Shown in pieces: positions 10,009 through 19,885 of a stretch of DNA of 64,000 nucleotides. Source of the DNA: Pseudoalteromonas espejiana DSM 9414 (GTDB lineage Bacteria > Pseudomonadota > Gammaproteobacteria > Enterobacterales > Alteromonadaceae); assembly GCF_002221525.1 (NCBI RefSeq), contig NZ_CP011028.1, positions 1,995,001 to 2,059,000 on the forward strand. The letters are read 5' to 3'. Under the pieces are notes generated by a model, which saw only the letters and a list, made by a program, of their open reading frames with translations, did not search any database and was not told the DNA's origin. Position 1 is the stretch's first letter. Every line of letters begins with the position of its first letter. Made by a program: the position numbers and the translations under genes.

Positions 10009-13000
10009 TTATTTTCCAGATGTATCACAGTTATGACTTAGTAGCATTAATTCACGCAGCGCAACTGAGAATTTTGCAAAATCGTGACTTTGCGATGTTT
10101 TAAACTCAGCAAGCATGTGCTTCCAACGTTGTAGTAATAAATCTTGGCTATCCATCCACTGATCTATTTGATTATCTACATCGTTTTCGTCACCTTCAAA
10201 GCTATTTAACACAACATGAGAAAGTGTACGTTGTTGCCAATCAAGCTCTTCACGGTACGACGCACGTGCAAGTGCTTGCCAATGGTTAGATACAGGCTGA
10301 TTAGTAATTTGATCCAAGAACCAATGTAAGCCCATACGCGAACCAAGTTTGAAGTAGGTATTAGATACCATTGCGACACTTCGCCCAGAGTTATGTGCGA
10401 TTTCAGCAATATCCATTACAGAGAACAAGCTAGAAAGGTCGATAATTCGCTTAGCAATCTGCTTAGGTACACCTTTATTGACTAACTCATCTGCTTTACC
10501 ATTTAAGCATTCATGCTCTTTGTCTTGCATATAAGTGTTTAAGTTATCACTTAAGTCTTTAAATGTTGGAGCAAAGAACTCAATTGCTTGCTCAATAGTT
10601 TGTGCTTTATTACGATGACGTAAGAACCAACGCGTTGCACGGCGAACTGTACGACGTAATTGATAAAGCATTTCGGTTTGCACAGCAGCCGGAATTTTAT
10701 TATCAAGTGCGCTAATTGATGACCACGTTTCACGCATTTCAAAAATTTCGCTAGCAATTGAGTAACACATTGCGATTTCAGCTTCGTTAGCGCCAGTCTC
10801 TTCATTCATGCGAACCATGAAATTTAAGCCCATGTCGTTAACGATGTTATTAGCCAATTTTGTAGCAATAATTTCTTTGCGCAGTGGGTGGTTATCCATT
10901 GCGTCATTGAACTTTTCACGCAGTGGACGTGGGAAAGATTTAACCAATAGCTGACGGTAATACGGGTTTTCAGTAATATCATCAGTTACTAAAGACTCTT
11001 TAAGCACCATTTTAGCGTAAGAAACCAGTACAGATAACTCAGGGCGCGTTAGGTCTTTACCTGCTGCCGCTCTTTCTGCTAGTTCTTCATCAGTTGGTAA
11101 GAATTCGATTGCACGGTTTAACTTGCCTTCTTTTTCAAGGGCATGGATAAAACGAATCTTTTCTTTAAGTGTTGAAGCACCTTTAGATTGCGTAATAGAC
11201 AGCGTATGAGTTTGACGGTAACAATCTTTAAGCACTAATTCAGACACTTCGTCGGTCATAGAGTAAAGTAATTCATCACGCTGTTTACGTGTTAAATCAC
11301 CTTCAGAGACTAAACCGTTAAGTAAAATTTTAATATTTACTTCATTATCTGAACACGCAACACCACCTACGTTATCAATAAAGTCGGTATTAACTCGACC
11401 ACCTTTAGCTGCAAATTCGATACGACCAAGTTGAGTAGCACCTAAGTTACCACCCTCGCCTAATATTTTAGCACCTAAATCTTTACCGTTAATACGCAGC
11501 GCATCGTTAGCGCGGTCGCCTACATCTGCATCTGTTTCTTGGCTATTTTTGATGTAAGTACCAATACCACCATTCCACAGTAAATCAAATTCCATCATTA
11601 ATGAGGCTTTAATTAGCTCATTTGGTGTCATGCTCGCTTTTTTAGTGCCCAACATTTTTTTCATTTCTGGGCTTAACGAAATTGATTTAGCAGCACGAGA
11701 GAAAATACCACCGCCGGCCGAAATGAGGTCTTTGTTGTAATCTTCCCATGATGAACGAGGTAAGTTAAATAAACGTTCACGCTCAGGGTATGACGTAGCA
11801 GCATCTGGCGTTGGATCAATAAATATATGCATATGGTTAAATGCCACTTGTAAGCGAATATGCTTAGAAAGCAACATACCGTTACCAAATACATCACCGG
11901 CCATATCACCAATGGCAACAACCGTAAAATCAGTTGTTTGACAATCAATATCCATTTCACGGAAGTGACGTTTAACTGACTCCCACGCACCTTTGGCTGT
12001 TATGCCCATTTTCTTATGGTCATAACCTACTGAACCACCTGATGCAAACGCATCACCAAGCCAGAAGTTATATTCGTTAGCAATGCCATTAGCAATATCT
12101 GAGAAAGTAGCGGTACCTTTATCGGCTGCAACTACTAAATACGGGTCATCTTCGTCATGACGTGTCACATTTACTGGCGGTACTATTTCCCCGCGCTCAA
12201 TGTTATCTGTAATGTCTAATAAACCACGGATGAAAATTTTGTAGCACTCTTGGCCTTCTTTAATAAACGCTTCGCGTTCACTAGGTAGCTGTTTACAAAC
12301 AAAACCACCTTTAGAGCCTACTGGTACAATTACAGTATTTTTAACTTGTTGCGCTTTAACTAAGCCTAAAACTTCAGTACGGAAGTCTTCACGACGGTCT
12401 GACCAACGAAGTCCACCACGCGCTACTTTACCACCACGTAAATGCACACCTTCTACACGCGGTGAGTATACAAATATCTCAAACGCTGGCAGTGGTAATG
12501 GCATATCAGGAATTAAACTAGGCTGTACTTTAAACGACACGTACGATTTAAATTGGCCCGCTTCATCTTTTTGGAAGTAGTTGGTGCGCAGCGTTGCTGC
12601 AATCATATCTACGTATAAACGAATAATACGGTCATCATCAAGGTTTGCTACGTTTTCAAGCTCTAAGTAAATTTGTGCACTTAATTTTTCAAGTGTTTTA
12701 GCGCTTGCAGGGCTTTTAACCGAGAATTTTTTAGCAAATAAATTAACAATTTGCGCAGCAATATTCGGGTAGTTAGCAAAGGTACTTTCAATGTAAGTTT
12801 GCGAGAAAGTAACCCCGATTTGACGCATATACTTTGCATATGCACGTAAAATAGACGCTTCACGACCCGTTAAGCCACCCATTAGTACTAAGCGGTTAAA
12901 GCCGTCGTTTTCAAGGCGGTTGCCCCAAACGTTGGTAAGTGCAGCACGAAAACGAGCAGAAATCTTGTCAAAATCAGCCATCCCTTTGCTATCAATAAGC

Positions 13001-14850
13001 ATAGAGAAGTCCATGATCCAATTAATTCGACCATCACTTGTTTTAACAGAGTAAGGTGTTTCACCAACTACACGTAAACCAAAGTTTTCTAACATTGGCA
13101 TTACGTCAGATAAATGAATTGGCTCATCTTTATGGAATAAGCTTAAACGAACAATATTACTGTTTGCTTCTTCTTGAGGACGGTAAAACAGCATTTCTAG
13201 CTTGTTTTCGTCTGTTAGCAGCTCTAGCTTTTCAATATCAACAACTGCGGCGCTTGGTAATACTTCATCTTTGTATGAACGTGCAAAAGCGTTGCAGTAT
13301 TTACGATTTAAATCATTACCGCGGGCTTCACCTGCAGACTCTAACAGTGCAGATTGAAGTTTATCTTCCCAAGTGCGGGCCGCTTCTACTAAGTTGTTTT
13401 CGATGTCTTTCACTTTATATTCGATATTGTTATCGGTCACACGAACGGTGTAATGAGTACGCGCAAGTGTTGACTCAGAGAAATAGGTAGTAAATTCGAC
13501 TTTTTCGTCAGAATTAAAGGCGTTAGCTAAAATATCTTGTGTTTCACGGCGCAGCGCTGTGTTGTATCGCTCACGTGGCACATACACCATGCAAGAGAAG
13601 AAACGCCCGTAAGCATCTTTACGCACAAATAAGCGACACATATCGCGCTCTTGTATTTGTAAAACGCCCATCGATACTTCTAATAATTCACTTTCGCGCG
13701 CCTGAACAAGCTCATCACGAGGGTAAGTCTCTAAAATATTTAGTACCGCTTTGTACGCATGTGTTCCTTTAGCAAAGTCACACATATCCATAATGCGGTT
13801 AATTTTACTTTTTAGAACTGGCACATCTGCTGCGCTGTTGTTGTAAAAACTTGATGAGAACAAACCAATAAAGCGGTCTTCACCGACTACATTACCTTCG
13901 TCATCGAAACGTTTAATACCAACGTAGTCAATATACGCTGGGCGATGCACGCGAGATACAGAGTTAGTTTTCGTTAACACCAATAAATTGCTGCTTAGTG
14001 CTTCTTGACGGGCAAATTCTGGTAATTCAGATAATAAACGTGTGTGCTCATCTGTTGAGTTTTTCATTAAACCCAGGCTGGTTTCCATTTTACCTTTTAA
14101 TTGGTAATCACCTTGCACTGGTGTTAATTCGTACTCGCGATAACCCATTAATGTAAAGTTATCTTTAGCTAGCCAGTCTAAAAATTCAACGGCTTCAGAT
14201 ACTTCGTTTTTATTTTTATTGTGCTTACGTTTAGGTACTTCTTGAGTAACTGACACAAGCTTTTCGCGAATTGGTTGCCAATCGTCTACCGCAATAGAGA
14301 CATCAACTAACACAGATTCTAATTCTTTTTTAAATGATGAAATAACAGACGCGTCTGTTTGACGGTCAATTTCGATAAAGAACACTGTTTTAGTCGAGGT
14401 AGATTCTTGCTCTGCTTTTAAATTTGATAAGCCAGAAATTTTAGCGTTTTTGTCACGCTGAATTTTAAGTGGGCTGTGAAGTAATAAGTGAGAAGCTATA
14501 TTTTCACGGGTCATAGCCATACGAACAGAATCAACTAAGAATGGCATATCTTTAGCGATGATTTCTACAATTGTATGTGATGACTGCCAGCCATCTTTTG
14601 CTACTTCAGGGTTGAAAACGCGAATTACTGCGTCGTCCGTGGTGTTTTTTTCTAGTGCATTCCAAAGGCTGAGTGCAGCACCGTATAAGTCACTGTCATT
14701 GCGATTTGCCAAATCCTCTTTAGACATGTTGCTGTACAAGGCTTTGGCGAATTTCTCAACGAGTAACACATTATCAGCGTGAACTTTTTTCTGGATAAGC
14801 TTACAGACATTATCTAGGATAACCGAGGCTTGGCCTTCATTTCGTGTCAT
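10009..14850 (-). CDS. gdhB: NAD-specific glutamate dehydrogenase, large (GDH-180) class
   Basis: This 1613-residue protein has the size and organisation of the 180-kDa bacterial NAD-glutamate dehydrogenases. It has a long N-terminal regulatory region with ACT-like folds, a catalytic centre near residues 800-870 (RGGKVARGGLRWSDR, PVGSKGGFVCKQLP) and a Rossmann segment with AIGDMAGDVFGNGML. It ends with ENGG-type downstream blocks and a helical C-terminus. It converts glutamate plus NAD to 2-oxoglutarate, NADH and ammonium, typically as a catabolic enzyme in marine bacteria living on amino acids. It stands alone with a terminator downstream and a 213-base upstream gap. ATG is preceded by AAGGAACATACA. 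The gene symbol follows the Pseudomonas name and is a convention rather than a proven orthology. Confidence 0.96.
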   Translation of the reverse strand: MTRNEGQASVILDNVCKLIQKKVHADNVLLVEKFAKALYSNMSKEDLANRNDSDLYGAALSLWNALEKNTTDDAVIRVFNPEVAKDGWQSSHTIVEIIAKDMPFLVDSVRMAMTRENIASHLLLHSPLKIQRDKNAKISGLSNLKAEQESTSTKTVFFIEIDRQTDASVISSFKKELESVLVDVSIAVDDWQPIREKLVSVTQEVPKRKHNKNKNEVSEAVEFLDWLAKDNFTLMGYREYELTPVQGDYQLKGKMETSLGLMKNSTDEHTRLLSELPEFARQEALSSNLLVLTKTNSVSRVHRPAYIDYVGIKRFDDEGNVVGEDRFIGLFSSSFYNNSAADVPVLKSKINRIMDMCDFAKGTHAYKAVLNILETYPRDELVQARESELLEVSMGVLQIQERDMCRLFVRKDAYGRFFSCMVYVPRERYNTALRRETQDILANAFNSDEKVEFTTYFSESTLARTHYTVRVTDNNIEYKVKDIENNLVEAARTWEDKLQSALLESAGEARGNDLNRKYCNAFARSYKDEVLPSAAVVDIEKLELLTDENKLEMLFYRPQEEANSNIVRLSLFHKDEPIHLSDVMPMLENFGLRVVGETPYSVKTSDGRINWIMDFSMLIDSKGMADFDKISARFRAALTNVWGNRLENDGFNRLVLMGGLTGREASILRAYAKYMRQIGVTFSQTYIESTFANYPNIAAQIVNLFAKKFSVKSPASAKTLEKLSAQIYLELENVANLDDDRIIRLYVDMIAATLRTNYFQKDEAGQFKSYVSFKVQPSLIPDMPLPLPAFEIFVYSPRVEGVHLRGGKVARGGLRWSDRREDFRTEVLGLVKAQQVKNTVIVPVGSKGGFVCKQLPSEREAFIKEGQECYKIFIRGLLDITDNIERGEIVPPVNVTRHDEDDPYLVVAADKGTATFSDIANGIANEYNFWLGDAFASGGSVGYDHKKMGITAKGAWESVKRHFREMDIDCQTTDFTVVAIGDMAGDVFGNGMLLSKHIRLQVAFNHMHIFIDPTPDAATSYPERERLFNLPRSSWEDYNKDLISAGGGIFSRAAKSISLSPEMKKMLGTKKASMTPNELIKASLMMEFDLLWNGGIGTYIKNSQETDADVGDRANDALRINGKDLGAKILGEGGNLGATQLGRIEFAAKGGRVNTDFIDNVGGVACSDNEVNIKILLNGLVSEGDLTRKQRDELLYSMTDEVSELVLKDCYRQTHTLSITQSKGASTLKEKIRFIHALEKEGKLNRAIEFLPTDEELAERAAAGKDLTRPELSVLVSYAKMVLKESLVTDDITENPYYRQLLVKSFPRPLREKFNDAMDNHPLRKEIIATKLANNIVNDMGLNFMVRMNEETGANEAEIAMCYSIASEIFEMRETWSSISALDNKIPAAVQTEMLYQLRRTVRRATRWFLRHRNKAQTIEQAIEFFAPTFKDLSDNLNTYMQDKEHECLNGKADELVNKGVPKQIAKRIIDLSSLFSVMDIAEIAHNSGRSVAMVSNTYFKLGSRMGLHWFLDQITNQPVSNHWQALARASYREELDWQQRTLSHVVLNSFEGDENDVDNQIDQWMDSQDLLLQRWKHMLAEFKTSQSHDFAKFSVALRELMLLSHNCDTSGK

Positions 14851-15022
14851 TGTATGTTCCTTAATCTATTACTGCTTTTAGTTAAGCAGAATATTTGTAC
14901 AGCCATTTATTAGCGTGGAGTCAGTTAAATTCTAACCCTTTTAGCGCTAATAAACAGCCTTTTCGATGAAAACATTTTAAGCATTTCAGCTATTTGGTCA
15001 TCTATTCACAAAATATAGATAT

Positions 15023-15044
15023 AAATGACCATTACTGGTCATTT
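15023..15044. repeat. Small inverted repeat downstream of the RND gene
   Basis: AAATGACC (15023-15030) and GGTCATTT (15037-15044) form an 8-bp stem with a 6-base loop about 20 bases past the RND stop codon. No T-run follows on either strand, so it may be a weak terminator or 3'-end stabiliser. The rest of the 14851-15063 gap shows only the gdh leader. Confidence 0.4.
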
Positions 15045-15063
15045 AGGAGCACAATTATTCACT

Positions 15064-17385
15064 TTATTTTTTCTGGTCGGTCCACAGTAAGCTACCTATC
15101 GCAGGTAAAAGCAGCACTGCACCTAACATATTCACTAAAAACATGAAGGTAAGTAGTATTCCCATATCTACTTGAAACTTAAGATCAGAGAATATCCACG
15201 TACTTACACCTATCGCAAGCGTAATACCGGTAAATAATACTGCACTACCACGCTCAACAAGCGCGTTACGGTACGCCACACTAAGCGGTACATTTTGCTT
15301 AAGCTGCCCCATCATAGATGACAAAATGTAAATGCCGTAATCAACCCCAATACCTACACCAAGCGCTATAACAGGCAATGTAGACACGGTTAGGCCAATT
15401 TCGAGCTGTACCATAAGGGCTTGCGCGAGTGTTGATACAATATAAAGCGGTAGTACCACAGCAATTGTTGCTTTAACACTTCTAAAGCTCATTAAACATA
15501 ACACTATTACGGCGCCGTATACGTAAAGCATCATCGGAATTTGCGCAGCAGATACCGACTCATTTGTAGCAGCCATTACCCCAACAGGGCCCGAAGCTAG
15601 TTTAAAAGCAAGCTTATCTGTGCCCTCTTCTTGTGCAAATTGCTTAACACTTTGAATTACAGTATCAATAGTTTGCGCTTTGTGATCATCTAAAAAGATA
15701 ATCACTGGCATGACAGAACAATCACCATTAAGTAAACCGGTACTGGTTTCTACTCGTGCAGTAGATTGCACTAAACTTGCCGAATTACGCGGTAAGCTTT
15801 GCCATTTTAAGTTACCTTCGTTGTAACCTGCATTCACCGACTGCGCGACCGAACTTAAACTAACCGCCGATTGCACCCCAGCTACATTTTCTACTTTGTA
15901 TTGAAAACGACTAATACGCGCCATTACATCATGCTCTGTACATGCTGCTGGGTAAGCTTCAACAATCACTTTTAAAATATCTGACGAAATAGTGTATTTG
16001 TCCGATATTAAAAATGTGTCTTGGTTATAACGCGCATCTTGATGCAATGAAGGCGCACCTGCGTGTAAATCACCAATACGCATTTTATCTGCTTGCCAGT
16101 AACCTAATGCAAATAAAACTAACGTAAAGCCGATGATCACTTTAGCGGTTTTAGGGTCTGTTGCCTTAACTAATAAATTACGAATTGCATCAAGCATATT
16201 TGGTTTTTGAGCATCACCAGCTTGAATGTGCACTGTATTAGCAAAGTTTAAGTACGAAGCCCACACAGGTAGTAAAATTAAATTAGTAAATATAATTACA
16301 GCCACACCTAAACTGGCTGTTATAGCAAGCTCACGAATAATACCAATATCTATGGTAAGGAGTGTTAAAAAGCCAACTGTGTCAGAAAGAAGCGCAATGC
16401 CACCAGGTACTAATAACGCTCTAAAACTTGATTGACAACAAACACGCGTACTTTTACCTTCGCCTACTTTTTTGCCAATCGCGTTTATCATTTGCACACC
16501 ATGGCTTACACCAATCGCAAACACTAAAAATGGGACCAAAATAGACATAGGATCAAGACCAAACCCTAAGCTTGAAAGTAAACCCATTTGCCAAATTACG
16601 GCAATAATAGAACAGGCAATTGGCAATATAGTGAGCTTTAGGCTGCCACAAAATAACCAAACCATAATAAATGTAAATGCAATTGCGATTGCAAAGAACA
16701 GCACAACACCTTTAGCACCTTGTGCTATATCTCCTGCCATTTTTGCAAAGCCAATAATATGAATGCTCACTTTGTCTGTACTTAGTGGTTCTCTTAGTTG
16801 GCTTTCGAGTTTTTCAGCAAAAGCGAGTGTATCTAACTTTTGCTGTGTTTGCGGATCGGTCTCTAATAGCTGCGCTGTCACCATGGCACATGAGTAGTCG
16901 CTGGCAATCATACGCCCTACTACTTTTGCTTTTTCGATATTTTCTTTAACGATGCCTAAGCCGCGTGCATCAGCTTTAAAGTTTGCAGGTATAATTGGAC
17001 CACCGGCAAAGCCATCTTCTACCACTTCAACAAAACGTGCACTTGGCGCAAAAATTGAGTTAACTAAAGGGCGATTTACACCAGGAATAAAATAAAGCTG
17101 ATCGTGTACCGCTTTTAACTGAGTAAAAAACTCAGGGTTAAAAATATTACCGCTATCATCACACACCGATATTAAAATACTGTTAGCGCCACCAAATTGC
17201 TTTTCATGCTTTGTGTACACTTTCATGTAGTCATGATTGAGCGGGATGTTTTTATTAAATGATGCGTCTAGTTCAATATGCGTGGCTTTGTAGCCTAAAA
17301 AACATGTTATGAACGCAAATACGATTAACATGATTGTGCGGTGTCTAAATACCGCTTTTTCTAAAAAATCTAAAAACATATGCAT
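15064..17385 (-). CDS. RND/MMPL superfamily transporter (hydrophobe/amphiphile exporter-3 type)
   Basis: This protein of 773 residues has an MMPL duplication. There is one N-terminal helix (residues 13-30), a periplasmic loop of about 200 residues, and five helices (about 225-400, including VLFFAIAIAFTFIMVWLFCG and FGLDPMSILVPFLVFAIGVS). A second helix-loop-five-helix half follows, with VIALGVGIGVDYGIYILS. These GxGxDxx/GVS blocks are the RND helix-4 motifs. This class moves lipids or other hydrophobic compounds using the proton gradient. It is the last gene of the DUF1302-DUF1329-Ycf48 cluster, and its ATG overlaps the Ycf48 stop as TAATG. The substrate is unknown. No membrane-fusion or TolC-like gene is adjacent, so it is not a classic tripartite drug pump. 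Confidence 0.9.
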   Translation of the reverse strand: MHMFLDFLEKAVFRHRTIMLIVFAFITCFLGYKATHIELDASFNKNIPLNHDYMKVYTKHEKQFGGANSILISVCDDSGNIFNPEFFTQLKAVHDQLYFIPGVNRPLVNSIFAPSARFVEVVEDGFAGGPIIPANFKADARGLGIVKENIEKAKVVGRMIASDYSCAMVTAQLLETDPQTQQKLDTLAFAEKLESQLREPLSTDKVSIHIIGFAKMAGDIAQGAKGVVLFFAIAIAFTFIMVWLFCGSLKLTILPIACSIIAVIWQMGLLSSLGFGLDPMSILVPFLVFAIGVSHGVQMINAIGKKVGEGKSTRVCCQSSFRALLVPGGIALLSDTVGFLTLLTIDIGIIRELAITASLGVAVIIFTNLILLPVWASYLNFANTVHIQAGDAQKPNMLDAIRNLLVKATDPKTAKVIIGFTLVLFALGYWQADKMRIGDLHAGAPSLHQDARYNQDTFLISDKYTISSDILKVIVEAYPAACTEHDVMARISRFQYKVENVAGVQSAVSLSSVAQSVNAGYNEGNLKWQSLPRNSASLVQSTARVETSTGLLNGDCSVMPVIIFLDDHKAQTIDTVIQSVKQFAQEEGTDKLAFKLASGPVGVMAATNESVSAAQIPMMLYVYGAVIVLCLMSFRSVKATIAVVLPLYIVSTLAQALMVQLEIGLTVSTLPVIALGVGIGVDYGIYILSSMMGQLKQNVPLSVAYRNALVERGSAVLFTGITLAIGVSTWIFSDLKFQVDMGILLTFMFLVNMLGAVLLLPAIGSLLWTDQKK

Positions 17386-18380
17386 TAAGGGGTCAACTCC
17401 TTCACTTTAATGCCATCTTCTGTTGCCATGACCAATTTATTATTAATTATTACGCCATCTAGTATCGCTTTGCCATCGGGACGTTGTTCATGAGTTAGTA
17501 AGCCATCTTTTAAATGAAAAATCACGCCACTATTAGCAAGCAATAACCACTGCTCGTTGTTATAATTTATGATGTTGTTTACTGTGGCTGTTTTCACATT
17601 TTCAAAATGTTGCCACTGCTGCTCGTTTTTACTTTTGGCAAACACATTACCTCGTAAACCTGCCACTATTTCTTGTTCGCTATCAGATGCAACGGCAAAA
17701 AAAGAGCCAGGATAAATCTCATCAAGGCGTTGCCAAGTGACGCCGTTATCTTGGCTGCGTGCCATTAGCCCCATTTCGCCAACCAACATTAAGCCATTAT
17801 CTGTTTTTTCTATGCGATTAAAGTGTGGCAAAATAGAAGCGGTTTCAGCTTCGTAACCCTCAGGGTCATTTTCTTTTAAGTCGTTTAAATACTCTCTGTC
17901 TTCGCTAAATAATAAAGAGTCTAAAAAGCGTTTTTGCCAATGTTGTCCGCCATCGGTTGTTTGATAAAACATCCCGTAAGCACCAACAGCAAAGCCTGTT
18001 GTGTTATTTTCAAAATATATATCTAAGCAAGGCTTATCAAGCTCTGGTTTAGCTTGTTGTAACTGCCAGTTTTGCCCGCCATCAGTGGTATTGATAATTG
18101 TTGCATCGTGCCCGCATGCCCAGCCGTTAGTCTCGGTGCTAAAATCGACGGCAGTTAACAAAACTTGCGTAGGTACACTTTGTGCCTGCTGCCACTTTTC
18201 ACCATTAATGCTTTTTATAACAGTACCGTGTTTGCCAACTGCAACAAGGCCAGCGCCTGTATTTGTAATATCGGTGAGGAGAGTTTTATTTGCGTTAATT
18301 GCGCTAATAGCTTGTAAAGGTGCATCTTGTGCAACACTTGCACCGCTTATAATCAGGCTGGCATATACCAAATACTTCAT
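17385..18380 (-). CDS. Ycf48-like beta-propeller exported protein
   Basis: This protein of 331 residues starts at MKYLVYASLIISGASVAQDA, which gives a good signal peptide. A longer reading from 18446 would add 22 charged residues in front of it and is less likely. The body has repeated BNR/Ycf48-type blades ending in GxxW: GEKWQQ, GQNWQL, GQHWQK, GVTWQR and EQQWQH. Ycf48 proteins are photosystem II assembly factors in phototrophs; in heterotrophs the family function is unknown. Here it lies between DUF1329 and the RND gene, and its stop overlaps the RND start by one base, which suggests a stoichiometric periplasmic partner of the transporter. That partnership is inference. Confidence 0.8.
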   Translation of the reverse strand: MKYLVYASLIISGASVAQDAPLQAISAINANKTLLTDITNTGAGLVAVGKHGTVIKSINGEKWQQAQSVPTQVLLTAVDFSTETNGWACGHDATIINTTDGGQNWQLQQAKPELDKPCLDIYFENNTTGFAVGAYGMFYQTTDGGQHWQKRFLDSLLFSEDREYLNDLKENDPEGYEAETASILPHFNRIEKTDNGLMLVGEMGLMARSQDNGVTWQRLDEIYPGSFFAVASDSEQEIVAGLRGNVFAKSKNEQQWQHFENVKTATVNNIINYNNEQWLLLANSGVIFHLKDGLLTHEQRPDGKAILDGVIINNKLVMATEDGIKVKELTP

Positions 18381-18465
18381 AAATTTTAATCGCCTTGAAC
18401 TGAAGAAATGTTTGTCTTGTTTACTGAGGAAAAACCTGCGCGTCATAAAGACAAACGCGATGAGA

Positions 18466-18496
18466 AAGAAAAAGCAGCTAACGGGCTGTTAGCTGC
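18466..18496 (-). terminator. Terminator-like hairpin inside the DUF1302-RND cluster
   Basis: GCAGCTAAC (18474-18482) and GTTAGCTGC (18488-18496) form a perfect 9-bp stem with a 5-base loop. On the minus strand TTTTTCTTTCTC follows. It lies after the DUF1329 stop (18508) and before the Ycf48 start (18380), so it should reduce transcription into the distal genes. Confidence 0.75.
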
Positions 18497-18507
18497 ATAT
18501 TACTTGG

Positions 18508-19872
18508 TTATCTACCTTCACGGCGCAATGCGCTTGAAGTAAACTCGTTATCGTTAAACGATTCTGAAAAATCGTACATTTTTTCTTGGTTATCTAAACC
18601 AATTGCTAAATAACGACGCGAATTTAAATCGTGATAAACTTCAAGTGTACTCCACTGCGTAGGTACTTCGTAGTAGTTAAGACCATAAGCCATAGCTACA
18701 CGATAAAGTTGGTCACGGTTATCATAAATGTCGGTAACCTGAACTTGCCAGCTATCTTCGTCTATGTAAAACACACGCTTTTTGTAAATATGGCGCGTAT
18801 CATCTTTTAAGTTCGCTTCAACAACCCAAACACGGTGTTTTTCATAGCGTGTATGCTCAGGATTAATATGACCAGGTTTTAAAATGTCATCGTATTCCAG
18901 CTTGTCACTATGCAGCTTATAACTATTGTAAGGAATGTATAACTCTTGCTTGCCTTTAAGTGTCCAATTGTAACGATTAGGCGAGCCATTAAACATATCA
19001 AAGTCATCAGTAGTACGTAAGCTATCAGCCGCTGTACCTGGTGCATCGTATGCAACGTTAGGTGCACGACGTACACGACGTTGACCTGAGTTATAAGTCC
19101 ACGCTTGGCGCGGCGTTAATATTTGGTCCATGGTTTCATGTACAAGTAGCGCGGTACCGGCTAAACGAGCAGGCTCAGTTACTTTTTGTTTAAATTTAAA
19201 CAAAATGTTTGAGTCTTGAAGCTCTGCAGGTGTTGCTTTTGGATCAGAATATTTAACCAGTAACTGCTCATCAAAACCTACATAGTTATAAGATCCTGAT
19301 GCTGTAGGTGCAGCCTGCCCACCAAAGCGCTCAATAGATTGACCACGGTAACGTAATAAATGATTCCAAATAGCTTCTAAACCCGACTTAGGAATCGGGA
19401 ATGGAATACCAATTGCAGTATTTTTTATACCATTACCACCTTCAATAAGCTCTGCGCTTGGTGCAAATTCTTTGGTTGCATCATAAACAAACTGCGGATA
19501 CGAAGCCGAACGGCGTGTTTCGTATACAGGCATTTTAAACGTATCAGGATACGCTTCAAACAATGCAATTTGGCCAGGGCTCAAATTTTCTTTGTATTTA
19601 TCGATATTTGTTTTATCAATAGTGAATAAAACTTTGTCGGCTGAGTATGGGTCAAGGTGATGCATACCCGGTTCATACCCTTTTGGAGCTGATGTAATAC
19701 CACCGTTCCATGCTGGGATAGAACCATCCGCATTTGCTGCTTTTTCTGCGCCAAATGGCGTTAAGTCTTGCCCTAAACGTGCAACTTCTTCAGCACTCAT
19801 TTTTGCTAATGCAGCCGAGCTTAAAAACATGCTACACAAAGCGGTAGCGATGAGGGTAGGTTTTTTAATCAT
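18508..19872 (-). CDS. DUF1329 family exported protein
   Basis: This protein of 454 residues has a signal peptide (MIKKPTLIATALCSMFLSSAALA) followed by the conserved opening LGQDLTPFGAEKAANADGSIPAWNGG, diagnostic of DUF1329. Other family blocks are TPRQAWTYNSGQRRVRRAP, DDILKPGHINPEH and RVFYIDEDSWQV. The fold is described as LolA/LolB-like, that is, a lipid-binding periplasmic or outer-membrane-associated half barrel. Its function is not established. It lies 13 bases after DUF1302, a gene pair that recurs together in many proteobacteria. A role in handling a hydrophobic ligand between membranes is inference from fold and context. Confidence 0.9.
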   Translation of the reverse strand: MIKKPTLIATALCSMFLSSAALAKMSAEEVARLGQDLTPFGAEKAANADGSIPAWNGGITSAPKGYEPGMHHLDPYSADKVLFTIDKTNIDKYKENLSPGQIALFEAYPDTFKMPVYETRRSASYPQFVYDATKEFAPSAELIEGGNGIKNTAIGIPFPIPKSGLEAIWNHLLRYRGQSIERFGGQAAPTASGSYNYVGFDEQLLVKYSDPKATPAELQDSNILFKFKQKVTEPARLAGTALLVHETMDQILTPRQAWTYNSGQRRVRRAPNVAYDAPGTAADSLRTTDDFDMFNGSPNRYNWTLKGKQELYIPYNSYKLHSDKLEYDDILKPGHINPEHTRYEKHRVWVVEANLKDDTRHIYKKRVFYIDEDSWQVQVTDIYDNRDQLYRVAMAYGLNYYEVPTQWSTLEVYHDLNSRRYLAIGLDNQEKMYDFSESFNDNEFTSSALRREGR

Positions 19873-19885
19873 ACTAATATTACCC

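Noticed and set aside
13056..13490. Open frame of 144 codons on the plus strand opposite the glutamate dehydrogenase gene
   Set aside because: Antisense to a long, well supported gene. Composition is Leu/Cys/Arg-rich as expected from the reverse of coding sequence, and it has no motif or ribosome binding site.
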